Source: Tuctoria greenei (taxonomy: Eukaryota; Streptophyta; Magnoliopsida; Poales; Poaceae). Taken from it: DNA of 64,000 nucleotides. The position numbers and the translations under genes were made by a program. The stretch lies in assembly GCA_036927565.1 (NCBI GenBank), contig JAYESD010000007.1, positions 4,423,644 through 4,487,643 on the forward strand, read 5' to 3'. Under the pieces are notes generated by a model. That model did not search any database and was not told the DNA's origin. It worked only from the letters and a program-made list of their open reading frames with translations. Positions 46,656 through 58,787 of the stretch are shown here, in pieces (position 1 is the first letter of the stretch; each line of letters opens with the position of its first letter).

Positions 46656-48215
46656 TGAATGTAGGCCTAGAGGGGGGGTGAATAGGCCTTCTTGAATTTT
46701 TCGGTTCCTGTAGCACTTCAACAAAAAGGTTAAATCCAGATATATCGGACTAGTCCGGTAAAGTGCGGACTAGTCCGGATTTCACGGGCTAGGTTGATCA
46801 AGTTAGGTCAATTTGATTGTTTCGTTGTCGTTTGCAGCGGAAATATAAACTATAATGACAGTTCAATAGTTGTATGTTAAGTTTTATTGCAAGTATGATT
46901 CTTGTTCACTATTTAACTTCAATTCAACAAAATGAATCAAACCCTAGATAATGTTGATCAACTAGAATGATGAACACAAACGAACAAGACACAAGATTTA
47001 TCCCGTGGTTCGGTTACCACGAAGGCAGCCTACGTCCACGTTGAGGAGCCCACAAAAGGACCGGGTCTTTACCAACCCTTCCCTCGTCGGATCGCCACGA
47101 AGGCCAATCCTCTTCCACTAATCACACAGGGGTAAATCACCAAGTTGAAGGGGCGATCTCACAAGTTGAGAGCTCCCTTGATTACAAGTTTCAAAACCAC
47201 CAATAACACACTTCGAAATATACAAATTGAGATGCAAGAGTGTGTTAGAGATTCAAACCAAGAGCTCAATCGTGTGCAAAGTGCCTCCCCAATGATCTAC
47301 AAGTGATCTTCAAAGGATTGATCAATTTTGCACTCAACTTTGTGGAGAGAGATGGTTTTTGAGTCTCTTGGGAGGTGTGACGGCGCTAGGGTTCGAGAGT
47401 GGTTAAAAGTGGGCCATCCACCTATATTTATATGGGGTTTCTAGAAATTACCGTTAGGGTTTAGAAAGATCGGACTAGTCCGTGGTGGAGACCGGACTAG
47501 TCCGGTGTGCTGTGTGAAGCAAACCCTAAGTGTCCAGGAATATCGGACTAGTCCGATTGAAAGACGGACTTGTCCGATTTCGTTGCTGGAAATCTTCGGA
47601 CTTGTCCGGTTGACATCGGACTTGTCCGGACCTGTGAAACCCTAAGTGTTTTGAACGACAAGTCCGCACTTGGAGGACTTGTCCGATTTAGAACAGAGTG
47701 TAAATCGGACTAGTCCGTGTAGGCACCGGACTTGTCCGAAGTGGATCAGAAGGGGAATCGGACTAGTCCGGTAGTGACCGGACTTGTCCGATCTAGTGAC
47801 TTGTGCATTGTGTTGAGGACTAGTCCGCACTGGGGAGGACTAGTCCGAAGTGGAACAGAAAGATATCGGACTAGTCCGGAGGGGACCGGACTTGTCCGAT
47901 CTTGTGCAGAATGTGATATCGGACTAGTCCGGTTGATATCGGACTAGTCCGGTCCTGTATGGTTTTGTGCATTGTGTGTGTGTGATAAAGTGAGATTGAG
48001 CTCTTGGGTGTGTTTCCTTAACACACTCCATACATACTAATCTACTAATTTCTTCTTCTTGAGCTCAAATTCATTCTCCTTCTTAATTTCCCTCTTTTTG
48101 GCATTTTACTCATTTTTCATCATTTTCCTGCATTTATCTCAACAGAAGGATTAGGATCCCAATTGCTTGTCATAAATCATCCAAAACCCACAAGGGAGTC
48201 CTAGATGCACTTTCA
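46656..48215 (-). repeat. SIRE-like 5' LTR with palindrome array
   Basis: 1560 bp, nearly identical to 38150-39711 including every palindrome. On the minus strand it starts TGAAAGTGCATC and ends TACATTCA. Confidence 0.95.
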
Positions 48216-48925
48216 GTCTCCTCCCCGTGCAAGTCCTGAGTTAGACTCGGCTCTGGCTCTTGTGAGAGCTCTGGCTGTCGTGAGGGCTCTGAATCTGTGA
48301 CAAATCGCATGAGCTGCCTCTGTCTATCCACACTTACGCATGTACCCTGCAAATAAAAATAAACATGTAACAAATATTAGATAGTTAATTATAATACTAA
48401 AATGTATTTAAAAACAAACAATTACCTGAAACAAGTTTGTGTGGTCCGAACTACTAGGGGGTGAGACGTGGAAGACGAATCACTGCGCTTTTTCCTGCGA
48501 ACTTTGATATGCTTCAACATTTGCATAAATTTCAAAATAATGATTAGTTATACAAAACAAATGATAAATACTAAAATATATTCAAAATGCGTCCAATAAG
48601 AATCAAAATCTAACAGAATGCATATAATAAGAATAAAAAATCTAACAGAATGCCTTCAATAAGAATAAAAAATCATCAGCATCAGAATCTGATTCTGCCT
48701 CACGTGCTTGAAGATGTTCACGTATCTTTTGTTCTTCTATAGCTTCTTCAAACTCTTCTCCTTTACTGTCTTGATCAAATCTTTCTTGATCCTAAATAAT
48801 CTTTTTCTGCTTTTCAATAATCCTTTGTGACTGTTGAATACGTTTTCTTAAAATGTTAGTATGTTCTTCAGACATTAACTCAAGGGTACCACTAGCTATC
48901 TCTCCTAGTCCCGTCCCGCAAGATA

Positions 48926-51900
48926 TCAATCTTCTACTTCCTCGACTTCATCTTGATAGAGACCACCATCATCATCTTCTCGGTTCTCTATGTATCCATC
49001 ATAGCGACGATGGTCCACTTCAGGATTAACTTTGTTTACAACCCACCATTTTTTGAAACTTGGGTGAGGATAACTCAAATAGTACACTTGTTCCACTTGA
49101 TGGGCAAGTACAACATTGTTGTTATGAGCTCTGTACCGCGAGTTGTGGTTAACCTCCACCATTCCAAAATCATCCACTCGCGTGCCCGATGTTGGATCAA
49201 ACCATTGACAGTCAAAAATCACAAGCTTCAGTTCTTTCAGACCGCCAAATGTGTACTCAATTATTTTTTTAAAAACACTATAGTAAGCATTGACTTCTCC
49301 ACTACCCTCTGTTGTCGTTATCATTACTCCACTGATTGATGTGGCTGCAAGTGGGTGGCTTGCTTCTAAACTTGCCATACGAAAATTGTATCTGTTGATA
49401 TCATATCGGATAAATTCTCTTGCTTTCAATTGATCATGTGAAATCTATCACAAGTCATCTAAGATGTTGTGATCTTGCATACACTACAGAAATACACAAA
49501 GCTAGCATCTTATGACAAGCATGTGAACTATGATTGAAGAAAAAAGATGGATAGAAACATTACATGTTAACGGAACCATGCCACAAAGCTTAGCTCGCCA
49601 TTTATACCATCCAGACGCATCTTATCCAATTGACTTTGTGTAGGTCTTCGAGAAGATGTCCAATACAACTTATCAAATATTTCAAAATATGGTAACACTT
49701 CCTCCATGTTGAAAAACATGTAAAGCATGTTGTAGATCCTCTCTTGCTGTGAAATATAAGGAGAAGTGGCAGCTCCAACACCTTTACCCTTTCAATTAAA
49801 AATCTTAAACTCAGTCATATGTTGCTCTTCTGCATCATGATATCGTATCTTAGATGCATTCACATTGTTAACACGTAAGAAATATTTCATAGAGAAATTT
49901 GTAATCTCTTTAGTTACAAATGTCTCTGCAATACACCCCTCAACTCTTGTCTTGTTGCGCACTGTAGCTCTAAGTTTTTTTGATTCCCTTTCTTGACTAT
50001 ACATCCACCTAAATTGTGCAAGTCCCATTACCAACGCTTCATAGGGTAAATGCACCAGCAAATGTTGCATAACATTCATAAAACTGGGTGGAAAGACTTT
50101 ATTCATCTTACATACAAGCACAACGCTTTCTTTCTCCCACTGTTGCATCATCTTCTTCGACACTTCCTTAGTGCATATATGCCAATAAAAGAAGCTAAGT
50201 TCAGCAAATATCTTCCAAAAATCAGGTTTGAAGTAGTTAGGGAACATTACGCGCACAAGTCTCTCCATCATAATATGGTAATCATGACTCTTCAACCCAT
50301 TTAATTTACCAGTACTAAGGTTAACACATCTTTTGATGTTAGTTGCATAGCGGTCTGAAAACTTCAATATTTTCAACCAAGTAAGTATTTGCCTCCTTTC
50401 TTCTATCTTGACACAGTAAGGAGCTCATGGCCTACTGTCATTTCCACTTGTATTAGTTATAATCTCAAGCCCAGGACGATCACAAAGATTAGCTAAGTCT
50501 TTTATCACATTCATATTATCTTTGTTTTGATCAGTGAAATCAAAACACATGTTTATGATGCTTTCAACCACATTACACTCCTGGTGCATCAAATCTATGT
50601 TGTGCGGTACAAGCAACGCCTTTGCATATGGTATCTTCCAAAAAAATAAATATGAGTATAGTTGTGTTTTGTACCATACCCTTCAAAATCACCTTCAACG
50701 TACTCTTTTAACTTTACATGTCATGTCATTTTTTGTTCGCTTGTCAATCGATGAGACGAACCTTTTCTAACCGTTTTGCCTTTCCGGAATGAATGTGTAT
50801 CACTCTTGAAAGGATGGTTTGAAGGAAGGAATCGTCGATGACAATCAAAGAAGCTAACTTTTTTACCATACTTTAACCCGATGGCATCGGTGTGTGACAT
50901 ACATATGGGACAACACAATTGTCCGTGAACACACCAACCAACCAAATTCCATATGCCAACAAATCATGGATCGACTATAGATACGCGTCTCGTAAAGCAA
51001 ATTCACATTTCAAATGATTTTCATATGCCTTTACATCATGTCATAGCTCTTTCAACTCTTCAATCAATGGCTGCATAAACACATTGATTTTCTTCCCAGG
51101 ATGTTTAGGGCCAGGAATGATAGCCGTGAGAAATAAGTATCCTTCTTTCACGCACATGTTGGGAGGAAGATTGTATGGCATGATAAATACAGGTCAACAA
51201 GAGTATGAGCTGCTACTGATGTTGAAAGGAGTGAAACCATCTGTTGACAACCCAAGACGAACATTTTTGGGATCTCTTGCAAAATCCAGATCAAAGCGGT
51301 CTAGAGCTTGCCATGTCGGGCCATCAGAAGGATGTGTCATAATATCTTTGTCATCGCTCTCACGTATCCCTTCAGAATGCCACCTCATCTGCTTCGCTGT
51401 TATGGGATAGGAACAACTGTTCTAGCCTTGATGTGACAGACATGTACCGAAGCTATTTAATCGGTACTTTTGTAGTTATTTCCTCTCCATCATCGTTCAT
51501 AACCTTGACATATCTAGATGCATTGCAAAGCATACAATGGGTATTGTTCATGTGTTCCTTCCAAAACAACATGCAATTATTATCGCACGCATCAATCTTC
51601 TTATAGTTCATGCCCAGATAGCTCAAAAGCTTCCTAGAGTGGTATATGTTTGCCGGCACCTTATGCCTGGAAGGAGATCACTAATCGGCTTCAAGATACC
51701 ATTATAGCAATTGTTTGCAAAATTGAACTTGGACTTCATCGTCATAAGTCGTGTCACCGCCTACAGAACAGTCACATTGGTGATCTCATGCACTTTTTCA
51801 CCTGAGGCGGCAAGAAGGTCGTAAAACTCCTTCACCTCCTTCGGCGTTGACTGCTCTTTGTACTCTCTACCGATGTCCGCTAACATCTCATCCATCCGAT

Positions 51901-52186
51901 CATCATCCTCGTTTCTGTCCGACTGATTGTTATGAACCATCTCCCCATGCTTGTGCCATACTAGGTAGCCAGGCATAAAATCATGCTTGCAAAGGTGCAA
52001 CTCAATTTCATCCTTATATAGATGTCGACGATTATGACACCTGCTACATGGACACTTCACAAGATGAGTACCACTAGCAAAGGCTTGGTTGATGAAAACA
52101 TCCGCGATACAAGGCCATTTCATAGTGTGCGCACCACTTGAACTCCAACCATCATACATCGCTTTACGATCATCACTTGAAAACAT
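48926..52186 (-). pseudogene. CACTA B TNP2-type transposase
   Basis: Conserved blocks run in order. N-terminal transposase-associated domain: MFSSDDRKAMYDGW, VKCPCSRCHNRRH, LCKHDFMPGYLVWHKHGE. TNP2 core: INYKKIDAC-type LGMNYKKIDACDNNCMLFWK, MRWHSEGIRESDDKDIMTHP, LGLSTDGFTPFN, VHGQLCCPICMSHT. DUF4218 (50376-49792): FPPSFMNVMQHLLVHLPYEA and RNKTRVEGCIAETFVTKEIT. DUF4216 (49429-48926): LKELKLVIFDCQWFDPTSGT and AHQVEQVYYLSYPHPSFKKW. Stops after KVPIK (51453) and SSSYSC (51194) and other breaks make it inactive. The protein would bind the terminal repeats and cut and paste the element. It is better preserved than the transposase in CACTA 1. Confidence 0.85.
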
Positions 52187-52189
52187 CGC

Positions 52190-52268
52190 TTTACATGGAA
52201 GTTTGGATTACAATCATCTTATACCAAAACCGAATATCTATCATATCTATGTTTAATAAAACAAACTC
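52190..52268 (-). repeat. Copia A 5' LTR, first fragment
   Basis: It aligns with about 33510-33590 (TACATGGAAGTTTGGATTAC versus TACATAGAAGTTTGGATTAC). The LTR part beyond it toward CACTA B is missing, and it ends at the LINE insertion. Confidence 0.85.
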
Positions 52269-52759
52269 CTGAAGCTTTCATCAAGGCAATGGATAAATTG
52301 TGCCGGCATTTTCTTTTGGCCGGGACTCAAGACTTAAGTGGAGCCAAGTGTAAAGTTGATTAGATGAAGGTATGTCGATCGACTGACAGTGGTGGCTTGG
52401 GTCTCTTGGACCTTTGGCGGTTCGGATGGGCTCTCTAATTACGCTGGCTCTGGCTGCAGTGGCGTGCACTGTTAAAGTCGTGGATTGGAATGGAGTTGCC
52501 TGTGGATGCTTCGAACGAAAGATTATTTGCTGCAGCCACGCGCGTTGCGATTCGTAATGGTCGCACCGCCAGGTTTTGGACTGCTAAATGGTGCAGCGGT
52601 GGCCCCTTGGCCGCGGCATTTCCCCTTCTGTACCGATGCAGCCGATGTAAAAATCAGTTTGTGGCTGATGCACTGCAGCAAAATAATTGGATCCACGACC
52701 TAGTGCACTGTCTGACTGTGGATGTCCTAAGCTAGTCGAGTTCGTGCAACTCTGGAGCC
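52269..52759 (+). pseudogene. LINE RT C-terminal region, first part
   Basis: It reads PEAFIKAMDKLCRHFLLAGT, STDSGGLGLLDLWRFGWAL and RNGRTARFWTAKWCSGGPLA, the usual stretch after the reverse transcriptase of plant L1 elements. Stops at about 52361 and 52438 and before the break show decay. Confidence 0.8.
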
Positions 52760-53386
52760 TGTTAGAAAACAAGAGGGAGCCCAAAGATCAAATAGCCACT
52801 AAATCATCTCGAATTACATGGAGAAATCTGATTACAACATGAACACCAAGTGCTATCTCTCAAATAGCACAAGAACATCAATAATACCTTCTCCTCCATC
52901 TTTGTTGTTGCTTGACGATGCGGCCATCTAGCCAACAAGGCGAGGCCGCAAGAAGAACGACGACGAGAGGCGTTTCCCCTTGTTCTTCTCTTGGTATCTT
53001 GATCGGATTCTGAGTGGATTAGAGTGTTCAAGTGTGTATGAATGTATGCCCTTAAGCCTTCTTTGATCACACACTTGACCCTCTTCTTATAGTTGACCAA
53101 GAGACACAAGAGGGGGCCTCCCACCCTTAGGAATTATTGAGTCTCCCGATCAGAGACTCAAAATTCGGTGGGTTGTGTCCTTTCAATTAGAACACATGTC
53201 AATTTCGAGTTCAAACTGACAGTTACTAAAAAATCGGACTAGTCCGTATAGGGTCCAGACTAGTCCGGTCACCCTTACTGGACAATATCGGACTAGTCCT
53301 CTAAGGGTCCGGACTAGTCCGGTCACCCTTACTGGACAAAACCGGACTAGTCCGGTCTTTACCAGACAAGTCCGGTACTCCCAACA
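52760..53386 (-). repeat. Copia C 3' LTR
   Basis: 627 bp with three exact CGGACTAGTCCG and several near copies at 53230-53375, arranged in an about 43-bp repeat with TCACCCTTACTGGACAA between them. Confidence 0.95.
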
Positions 53387-53580
53387 TTCTCCCCCTTGAA
53401 CTCGAATCTGAAACTTACCAACTTACTTAATACTAAACTTAGTGTCCATTTTCTCATGCTTGACATATAGGGCACGACGCATCACAACAACCATTTACGT
53501 ATTGTTGGACTCGAAGACCACAATACATCTCACACTTGAAAATGAACCTTACTCTTACTTGGCCCCTAAATATCCAGTGA

Positions 53581-56500
53581 TCATAGGCTCGCCCTTAAAC
53601 CCATGCCGGCTACGTGTTCACTGAACACGCTGGGTGGAAGACCTTTTGTTAGCGGATCTGCAAGCATACGCTTGGTACTTATATGCTCAAGACTTATGGT
53701 ATGATCCTGGATTCGATCTTTCACAACATAAAACTTAATGTCGATGTGTTTGGCAGCACCACTCGACTTATTGTTGTGAGAGTAAAATACTGCGGGCTCA
53801 TTATCGCAGTATAACTTAAGTGGTTTTTCAATGCTGTCGACCACTCTAAGACCGGGTAAAAATTTCTTAAGCCAAACAGCCTGCCCGGTGGCCTCATAAC
53901 ATGCAACAAACTCGGCATGCATTGTGGACGATGCAGTGACGGTTTGTTTGGAGCTTTTCCACGAAATGGCTCCATTCGCGAGGGTGAATATATAACCTGA
54001 CGTGGATTTCTTAGTATCCACACAACCCGCGAAATCTGAATCTGAATATCCCACTACTTCAAGTGGGTCTAACTTACTATACGTTAACATGAGGCCTTTT
54101 GTGCCTTGCACATATCTTAATGCTTTCTTAACTGCCTTCCAGTGATCAATCCCTGGATTGGCCTGATATCTGCCAAGCATTCCGGTCACATAAGCTAAGT
54201 CAGGGCGAGTACAGACTTGAGCATACATAAGGCTTCCAACAGCAGAAGCATATGAAACCGACTTCATTTGATCGATCTCATATTGGTTCCTGGGACACTG
54301 AAAGTTCCCAAACTTATCGCCCTTGACAATCGGAGCAGGCGAAGGCTTACTCTTATGCATACTGTACTTTCTCAGTACATTCTCTAAGTATGCCTTTTGT
54401 GATAAGCCTAATACCCCCATATTTCTATCTCGGTGAATTTCTATGCCCAATACATAGGATGCTTCACCAAGATCTTTCATATCAAAATTAGAGGACAAAA
54501 ACTTCTTAGTTTCTGATAGTAGATTGACATCACTACTTGCAAGTAGTATATCATCTACGTAAAGCACGAGGAAAATAAATTTCCCGCTCTTAAACTTAGC
54601 ATAAATGCAATTGTCCTCCTCATTTTCTTTAAACCCAAACTTTCTTACTGTTTCATCGAACTTGAGATACCACTGCCTTGATGCTTGTTTAAGTCCATAA
54701 ATGGACTTTCTTAAGTGGCATCCCATATGTTCCTTACCCTTAATAACAAAACCTTTCGGTTGTGTCATATAGACGTTCTCATATAGATCACCATTGAGAA
54801 ACGCTGTCTTTACATCCATCTGATGTAATTCTAAATTATAATATGCAACTAATGCCATAATGATTCTGAACGAATCCTTACTTGAGACAGGTGAAAAAGT
54901 CTCATTATAATCAATCCTTCCCTTTGAGTGAAGCCTTTTGCAACAAGTCTGGCCTTAAACTTATCAATATTCCCTTTGGAGTCACGTTTAATTTTGTAGA
55001 CCCATTTACAACCTACAGTTTTGGCTCCATTAGGAATCTCAACTAAATCCCAGACTTTGTTTGTTTCCATAGACCTCATTTCATCCTCCATGGATTTACG
55101 CCATTCAGATGATTGAGGACTTCTCATAGCTTCTTCAAATGTGGTGGGATCACCTTCCATTTGAATTGCCTCACTCAAATAGATCTCATAATCGTCCGGA
55201 ATGGCCGATTTTCTTTCTCGTTGAGATCTTCTTAATTGCACATTATCCTCATTTTGAGGCTGTTGTTGCTCTTCATTATTAGTGACAACGGGCTGAAAAT
55301 GCTCAACCTCTCTTAATAATTCCGTTGTCAATGGAGAACTAACAACAGGTCTTGAATCATTACCAATAGGCACTGATGATTCAACAGCAGTAGGTAATGA
55401 GAAATATGGTTCTTGAATCATAGGAGTGGGTACATAAACCCGCTTCTCTTCAAGATTAATTTCTCGTCTTACCGTACTCCCCCTGATCATGGCATCCTCT
55501 AAAAATACGGCATGACTTGTTTCTACAAACTTAGTATATCGTTCTGGACAATAGAAACGATATCCCTTACTCTTTTCTGCATAGCCAATAAAATGGCAAC
55601 TTACTGTCTTAGAATCCAACTTACCAATGTTTGAGTTAAACAATTTTGCCTCAGCGGGACAGCCCCATATATGCATATAACTTAATGAGGGCTTACGTCC
55701 TGTCCACAACTCATACGGTGTTTTGGGCACCGACTTAGTAGGAACCCGATTTAGCACATGAATGGCGGTTTTTAATGCCTCCATCCATAAGCTAACCGGC
55801 AAATCTGATTGACTTAACATGGATCTAACCATATCCATTAGCGTACGGTTGCGCCGTTCCGCTACTCCATTTTGCTGAGGCTCGCCCGGTGTGGAATACT
55901 GGGCGACTATGCCATTTTCCTGTAAGAACCGAGCAAACGGTCCAGGAACTTGGCCATACGGGGTATGACGACTGTAGTACTCACCACCACAATCGGATCT
56001 TACCACTTTAATCTTAATATTGTGCTGATTTTCAACTTCAGCCTTAAATATCTTAAATTTATCCAACGCTTCAGAGCGTTCTTTAATTGGATAAATATAG
56101 CCATAGCGAGAATAGTCATCCGTGAAGGTTATGAATGAATCAAAACCATCAACAGATACTACGGGGAATGGACCACAAATGTCCGTATGGATTAATTCCA
56201 AAATTCCCGCACTGCGTATGGCACCTTTCTTAATTTTCTTAACAAACTTTCCCTTAATGCAGTCTATGCATTCTTCTGAATCCGAAAAATCCAAATGGGG
56301 AGGAATCGATTGTGAAATCAATTGTTCAATTCTCCCCCTCGAAATATGGCCCAAGCGACAATGCCATAATTTCGAAGACATTTCGGAATCGATTCTCTTA
56401 CGCTTACCCTGATGTGAGGAAAACTGATTGTCGCTTACAACATTAACATCATCATGCATAGATAATAAGTATAGCATGCCTTGTCTTATGGCAACACCAA

Positions 56501-57780
56501 CCATCTTATTATCATACTTAATTACACATCTGTCTTTGCCAAACTGGCAAACATAACCATCATCATCTAAGCATGACACTGAGATGAGATTTCTACTTAA
56601 AGAGGGTACATATAACACATCCTGAAGTGTAAGTACAAAGCCATTTCTTAATACTAATGGATAATCTCCAATGGCTTTCACTTCAGCTTCATGGCCATCA
56701 GCAACTTTAATGGCCCTTTCCCCTCTTTCTAGGGTCCTCCTCATATTTAACCCCTGCAACGAATTGCAAACGTGCACAGTGGCACCTGAGTCAATCCACC
56801 AAGAAGATGGTGTATAATCTAAAAGCAGGGATTCATCAACAAAGGTCACAAAGTCATTACCATTTTTGCAACACCATTTAAGGAAGCCAATGCAATCCTT
56901 CTGATGGTGACCTTTGTCTAAACAAAAGCAGCACTGATCTTTATCCACTTTCACATCCTTATTATAAGGATGGCTTTGTGGAAACTTACTCTTATCTTTA
57001 TCATGGTGAGATGAACCATGATACTTAAAAGATTGCTTAGAAGAATAATTCTTCTTAGCCTTACCCTTTCCCTTCACGTAATTGATTGCATCATAACCGT
57101 GAAGGGACTTAATCCTCTCTTCCTCCTGAACACACATAGCCATAAGTTTTTCTATGTTCCATAGTTCAGGTTGAGAGTTGTAGTTGATGACAAAAGTCTC
57201 AAATTCCTTAGGAAGTGAGGCAATGATGAGATGCACAATGAACTCATCTTTAATCCCCAAATCCATAGGCTTAACCTTTGCAGCCATATTTGTCATCCTT
57301 AAGATGTGCTCACGCACACCACCTCCGTGATATTTTTCAGTAACAAGCCTCTTGATAAGAGTGCTTGCAGTGGCCTTAGAAGAACCAGTAAACTGATTCT
57401 CTATCCTTTGGAGGTACTCAACAGCAGTTTCACATTCAGGGATTGCTCCCCGAATGGCCTCAGTGATAGTGCCCTTAATTACCATCAAACATTTCCTGTT
57501 TGATTTCTTCTACTTATAACAATCAATGTCATAAGCCAATAACTCAGTAGTATATTCCTTTGTCCTCACAGCAAAGGCTTCCTGAGTTTCATCATCATTT
57601 CTTACTGGTTCAACCAGTGCAACCGGATATGGAGTAGTGAGAGCCAAGTCTATCTCAGAGACTGCCAAAGCAATCTCCAACTTCTCTCGCCATCTCCCAT
57701 AATTGCTTCCATTGAGTGGATCAATAGAAGCGATGAAACTCAGTGCTGAATTAGCATTGGAGGAACCTTCATAATCAAAA
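53581..57780 (-). pseudogene. Copia C gag-pol polyprotein
   Basis: Gag starts upstream of 57720 (NGSNYGRWREKLEIALALSE); its ATG could not be fixed. An in-frame TAG at 57512-57510 interrupts it. Then come QCCFCLDKGHHQKDC (zinc knuckle), SSWWIDSGATVHVCNS (protease DSG), LWHCRLGHISRGRIEQLI and CIDCIKGKF (integrase zinc). Catalytic contexts are HTDICGPFP, VVRSDCGGEYYS and PQQNGVAERRNRTLMDM. RT begins VWDLVEIPNGAKTVGCKW; a one-base frame break near 54918 follows GFTQRE. RT goes on as DVKTAFLNGDLYENVYMTQP and LVLYVDDILLASS. RNase H ends HAEFVACYEATGQAVWLKKF and MLADPLTKGLPPS, stop at 53581. Apart from the two lesions the 1.4-kb-aa frame is clean, so it decayed recently. Confidence 0.92.
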
Positions 57781-57822
57781 AACCAAAATCAAGAAGAATG
57801 CATAGATGTTAACCACAAGAAA

Positions 57823-58256
57823 ATGATGAGTTTTATCTTTCACTTTGGTTACTCGACCAAAACTCAACATTTGAGAATAACTGAAAATCAACATAGTAAT
57901 TTATCTTTCGCTTTGGTTACTCGACCAAATTACTATGTTCTTACAAAAAGAATGTCATTAATGCCTTTCGCTTTGGTTACTCAGCCAATAATGACATTGA
58001 AACTGAATATTGAAGAACAACTGAAATACATAGTAATTTATCTTTCGCTTTGGTTACTCGACCAAATTACTATGTACTTAGAAAGGATAATGTCATTACT
58101 GCCTTTCGCTTTGGTTACTCGGCCAATAATGACATTAATAAAACTTAAAATCATGATAATTCTATTTTTCACTTTGGTTACTCAATAGAATTTCATGCAA
58201 CTTAAATTGACATAGCAATTTATCTTTCGCTTTGGTTACTCGACCAAATTGCTATG
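57823..58256 (-). repeat. Array of seven stem-loops in the Copia C leader
   Basis: Stems pair at 57823-57834/57859-57870, 57890-57902/57927-57939, 57951-57960/57989-57998, 58027-58039/58064-58076, 58088-58098/58127-58137, 58151-58166/58184-58197 and 58211-58221/58246-58256. Five stems are perfect over 10-13 bp; the first has one mismatch and the sixth an internal loop. The loop is nearly constant (CTTTCGCTTTGGTTACTCG on the plus strand), while stem sequences differ on both arms together. The array lies between the primer site and gag, where packaging or dimerisation signals lie in retroelement RNAs; that role is inference. Confidence 0.85.
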
Positions 58257-58309
58257 ACAATAAACTTAATTCACAGCGGAAGCTTAATTTAATAAGCAAA
58301 CTTAACTGT

Positions 58310-58720
58310 ATAGCACGGACTAGTCCGCACATGGCCGGACTAGTCCGAACTCTTACAATATGGTTTTCGGACTAGTCCGGTCCATACGCCGGACAAGTCC
58401 GGTCCCATCAAAAACATTTGATCCGTTCTTTATTGAACTTTTCGAGTTTGGTCCGTACTATTCCGGACTAGTACGACCGACCCCGAAAAAGTTTCATATA
58501 AAAAACTGGAAAAAATGTCAAAATACCCAAAAGGGAATCTTAATCCTACCATCTTACCAAATCAACTTAGTTTTCACAATGGATTTCAATCCAAAATGCT
58601 TAATTGGTTTTCAATCAGATGAACGCGTCAAAACGCCCTGATCCGAAAACCTAACCACTTAACTGTGGCACACCGGACTAGTCCGGCCTTTAGACCGGAC
58701 AAGTCCGGACCTTCAAAACT
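58310..58720. repeat. Palindrome copies in the Copia C leader
   Basis: CGGACTAGTCCG occurs at about 58315, 58337 and 58368 and again near 58674, with CGGACAAGTCCG variants at about 58389 and 58695. They lie between the primer site and the stem-loop array. Confidence 0.8.
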
Positions 58721-58787
58721 TTCAGCGAAAAACTTCGATCAAAACTCAATTCGAAGTGATTAGTGGTCTAAATGGCTCTGATACCAC

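Larger units (their letters stand above)
38150..48215 (-). mobile_element. Young SIRE-like Copia element lacking RT/RNase H
   Basis: LTRs of 1562 bp (38150-39711) and 1560 bp (46656-48215) are flanked by GTCTC (38145-38149 and 48216-48220). By eye they differ at about two bases plus a G-run length, so insertion was very recent. On the minus strand: LTR start TGAAAGTGCATCTAGG, primer site ATTGGTATCAGAGC (46642-46655), gag, damaged protease-integrase, no reverse transcriptase, a palindrome-rich spacer, a 520-aa ORF, then the polypurine tract AAAAAGGGGGAGAT (39712-39725). LTR ends and gag-stop-pol organisation match SIRE/Maximus elements of grasses. It should need polymerase from another element. 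Confidence 0.92.
36474..48373 (-). pseudogene. CACTA B second gene, interrupted by the SIRE-like element
   Basis: One reading frame crosses the insertion point. 48370-48216 reads GTCVSVDRQRQLMRFVTDSE ... DLHGEET and, after removing the 10-kb insert and one GTCTC duplication, continues as NVRQPSEQGGDSSSDTRDRM at 38149. Later pieces: DGRRIVAHSWDHYTLKDYAP and WDMFW (37848-37560), SKNEAAKLHLTKEVYLDSSM and WISFNPKAWEWLSEYWASQE (37490-37190), GVTPSFFRFTLKG (37050), and a glutamine-rich coiled coil ending QQQQQHQTEMQMQQQ (36710-36474). It is the equivalent of the second En/Spm-type ORF. Introns separate the pieces; 35400-36470 holds no further exon I can name. Confidence 0.7.
34926..52189 (-). mobile_element. 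CACTA element B, truncated, split by the SIRE-like element
   Basis: Its left end reads TACTATAGGAAAC (34926), a likely mutated CACTA terminus, followed by subterminal CCGTCGG motifs in both orientations to about 35380. Genes run on the minus strand: TNP2-type transposase (52186-48926) then a second gene (48373-36474). The 5' terminus is missing: the transposase ATG lies 4 bp from Copia A LTR sequence. About 7.2 kb remain without the SIRE-like insertion. Confidence 0.8.
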
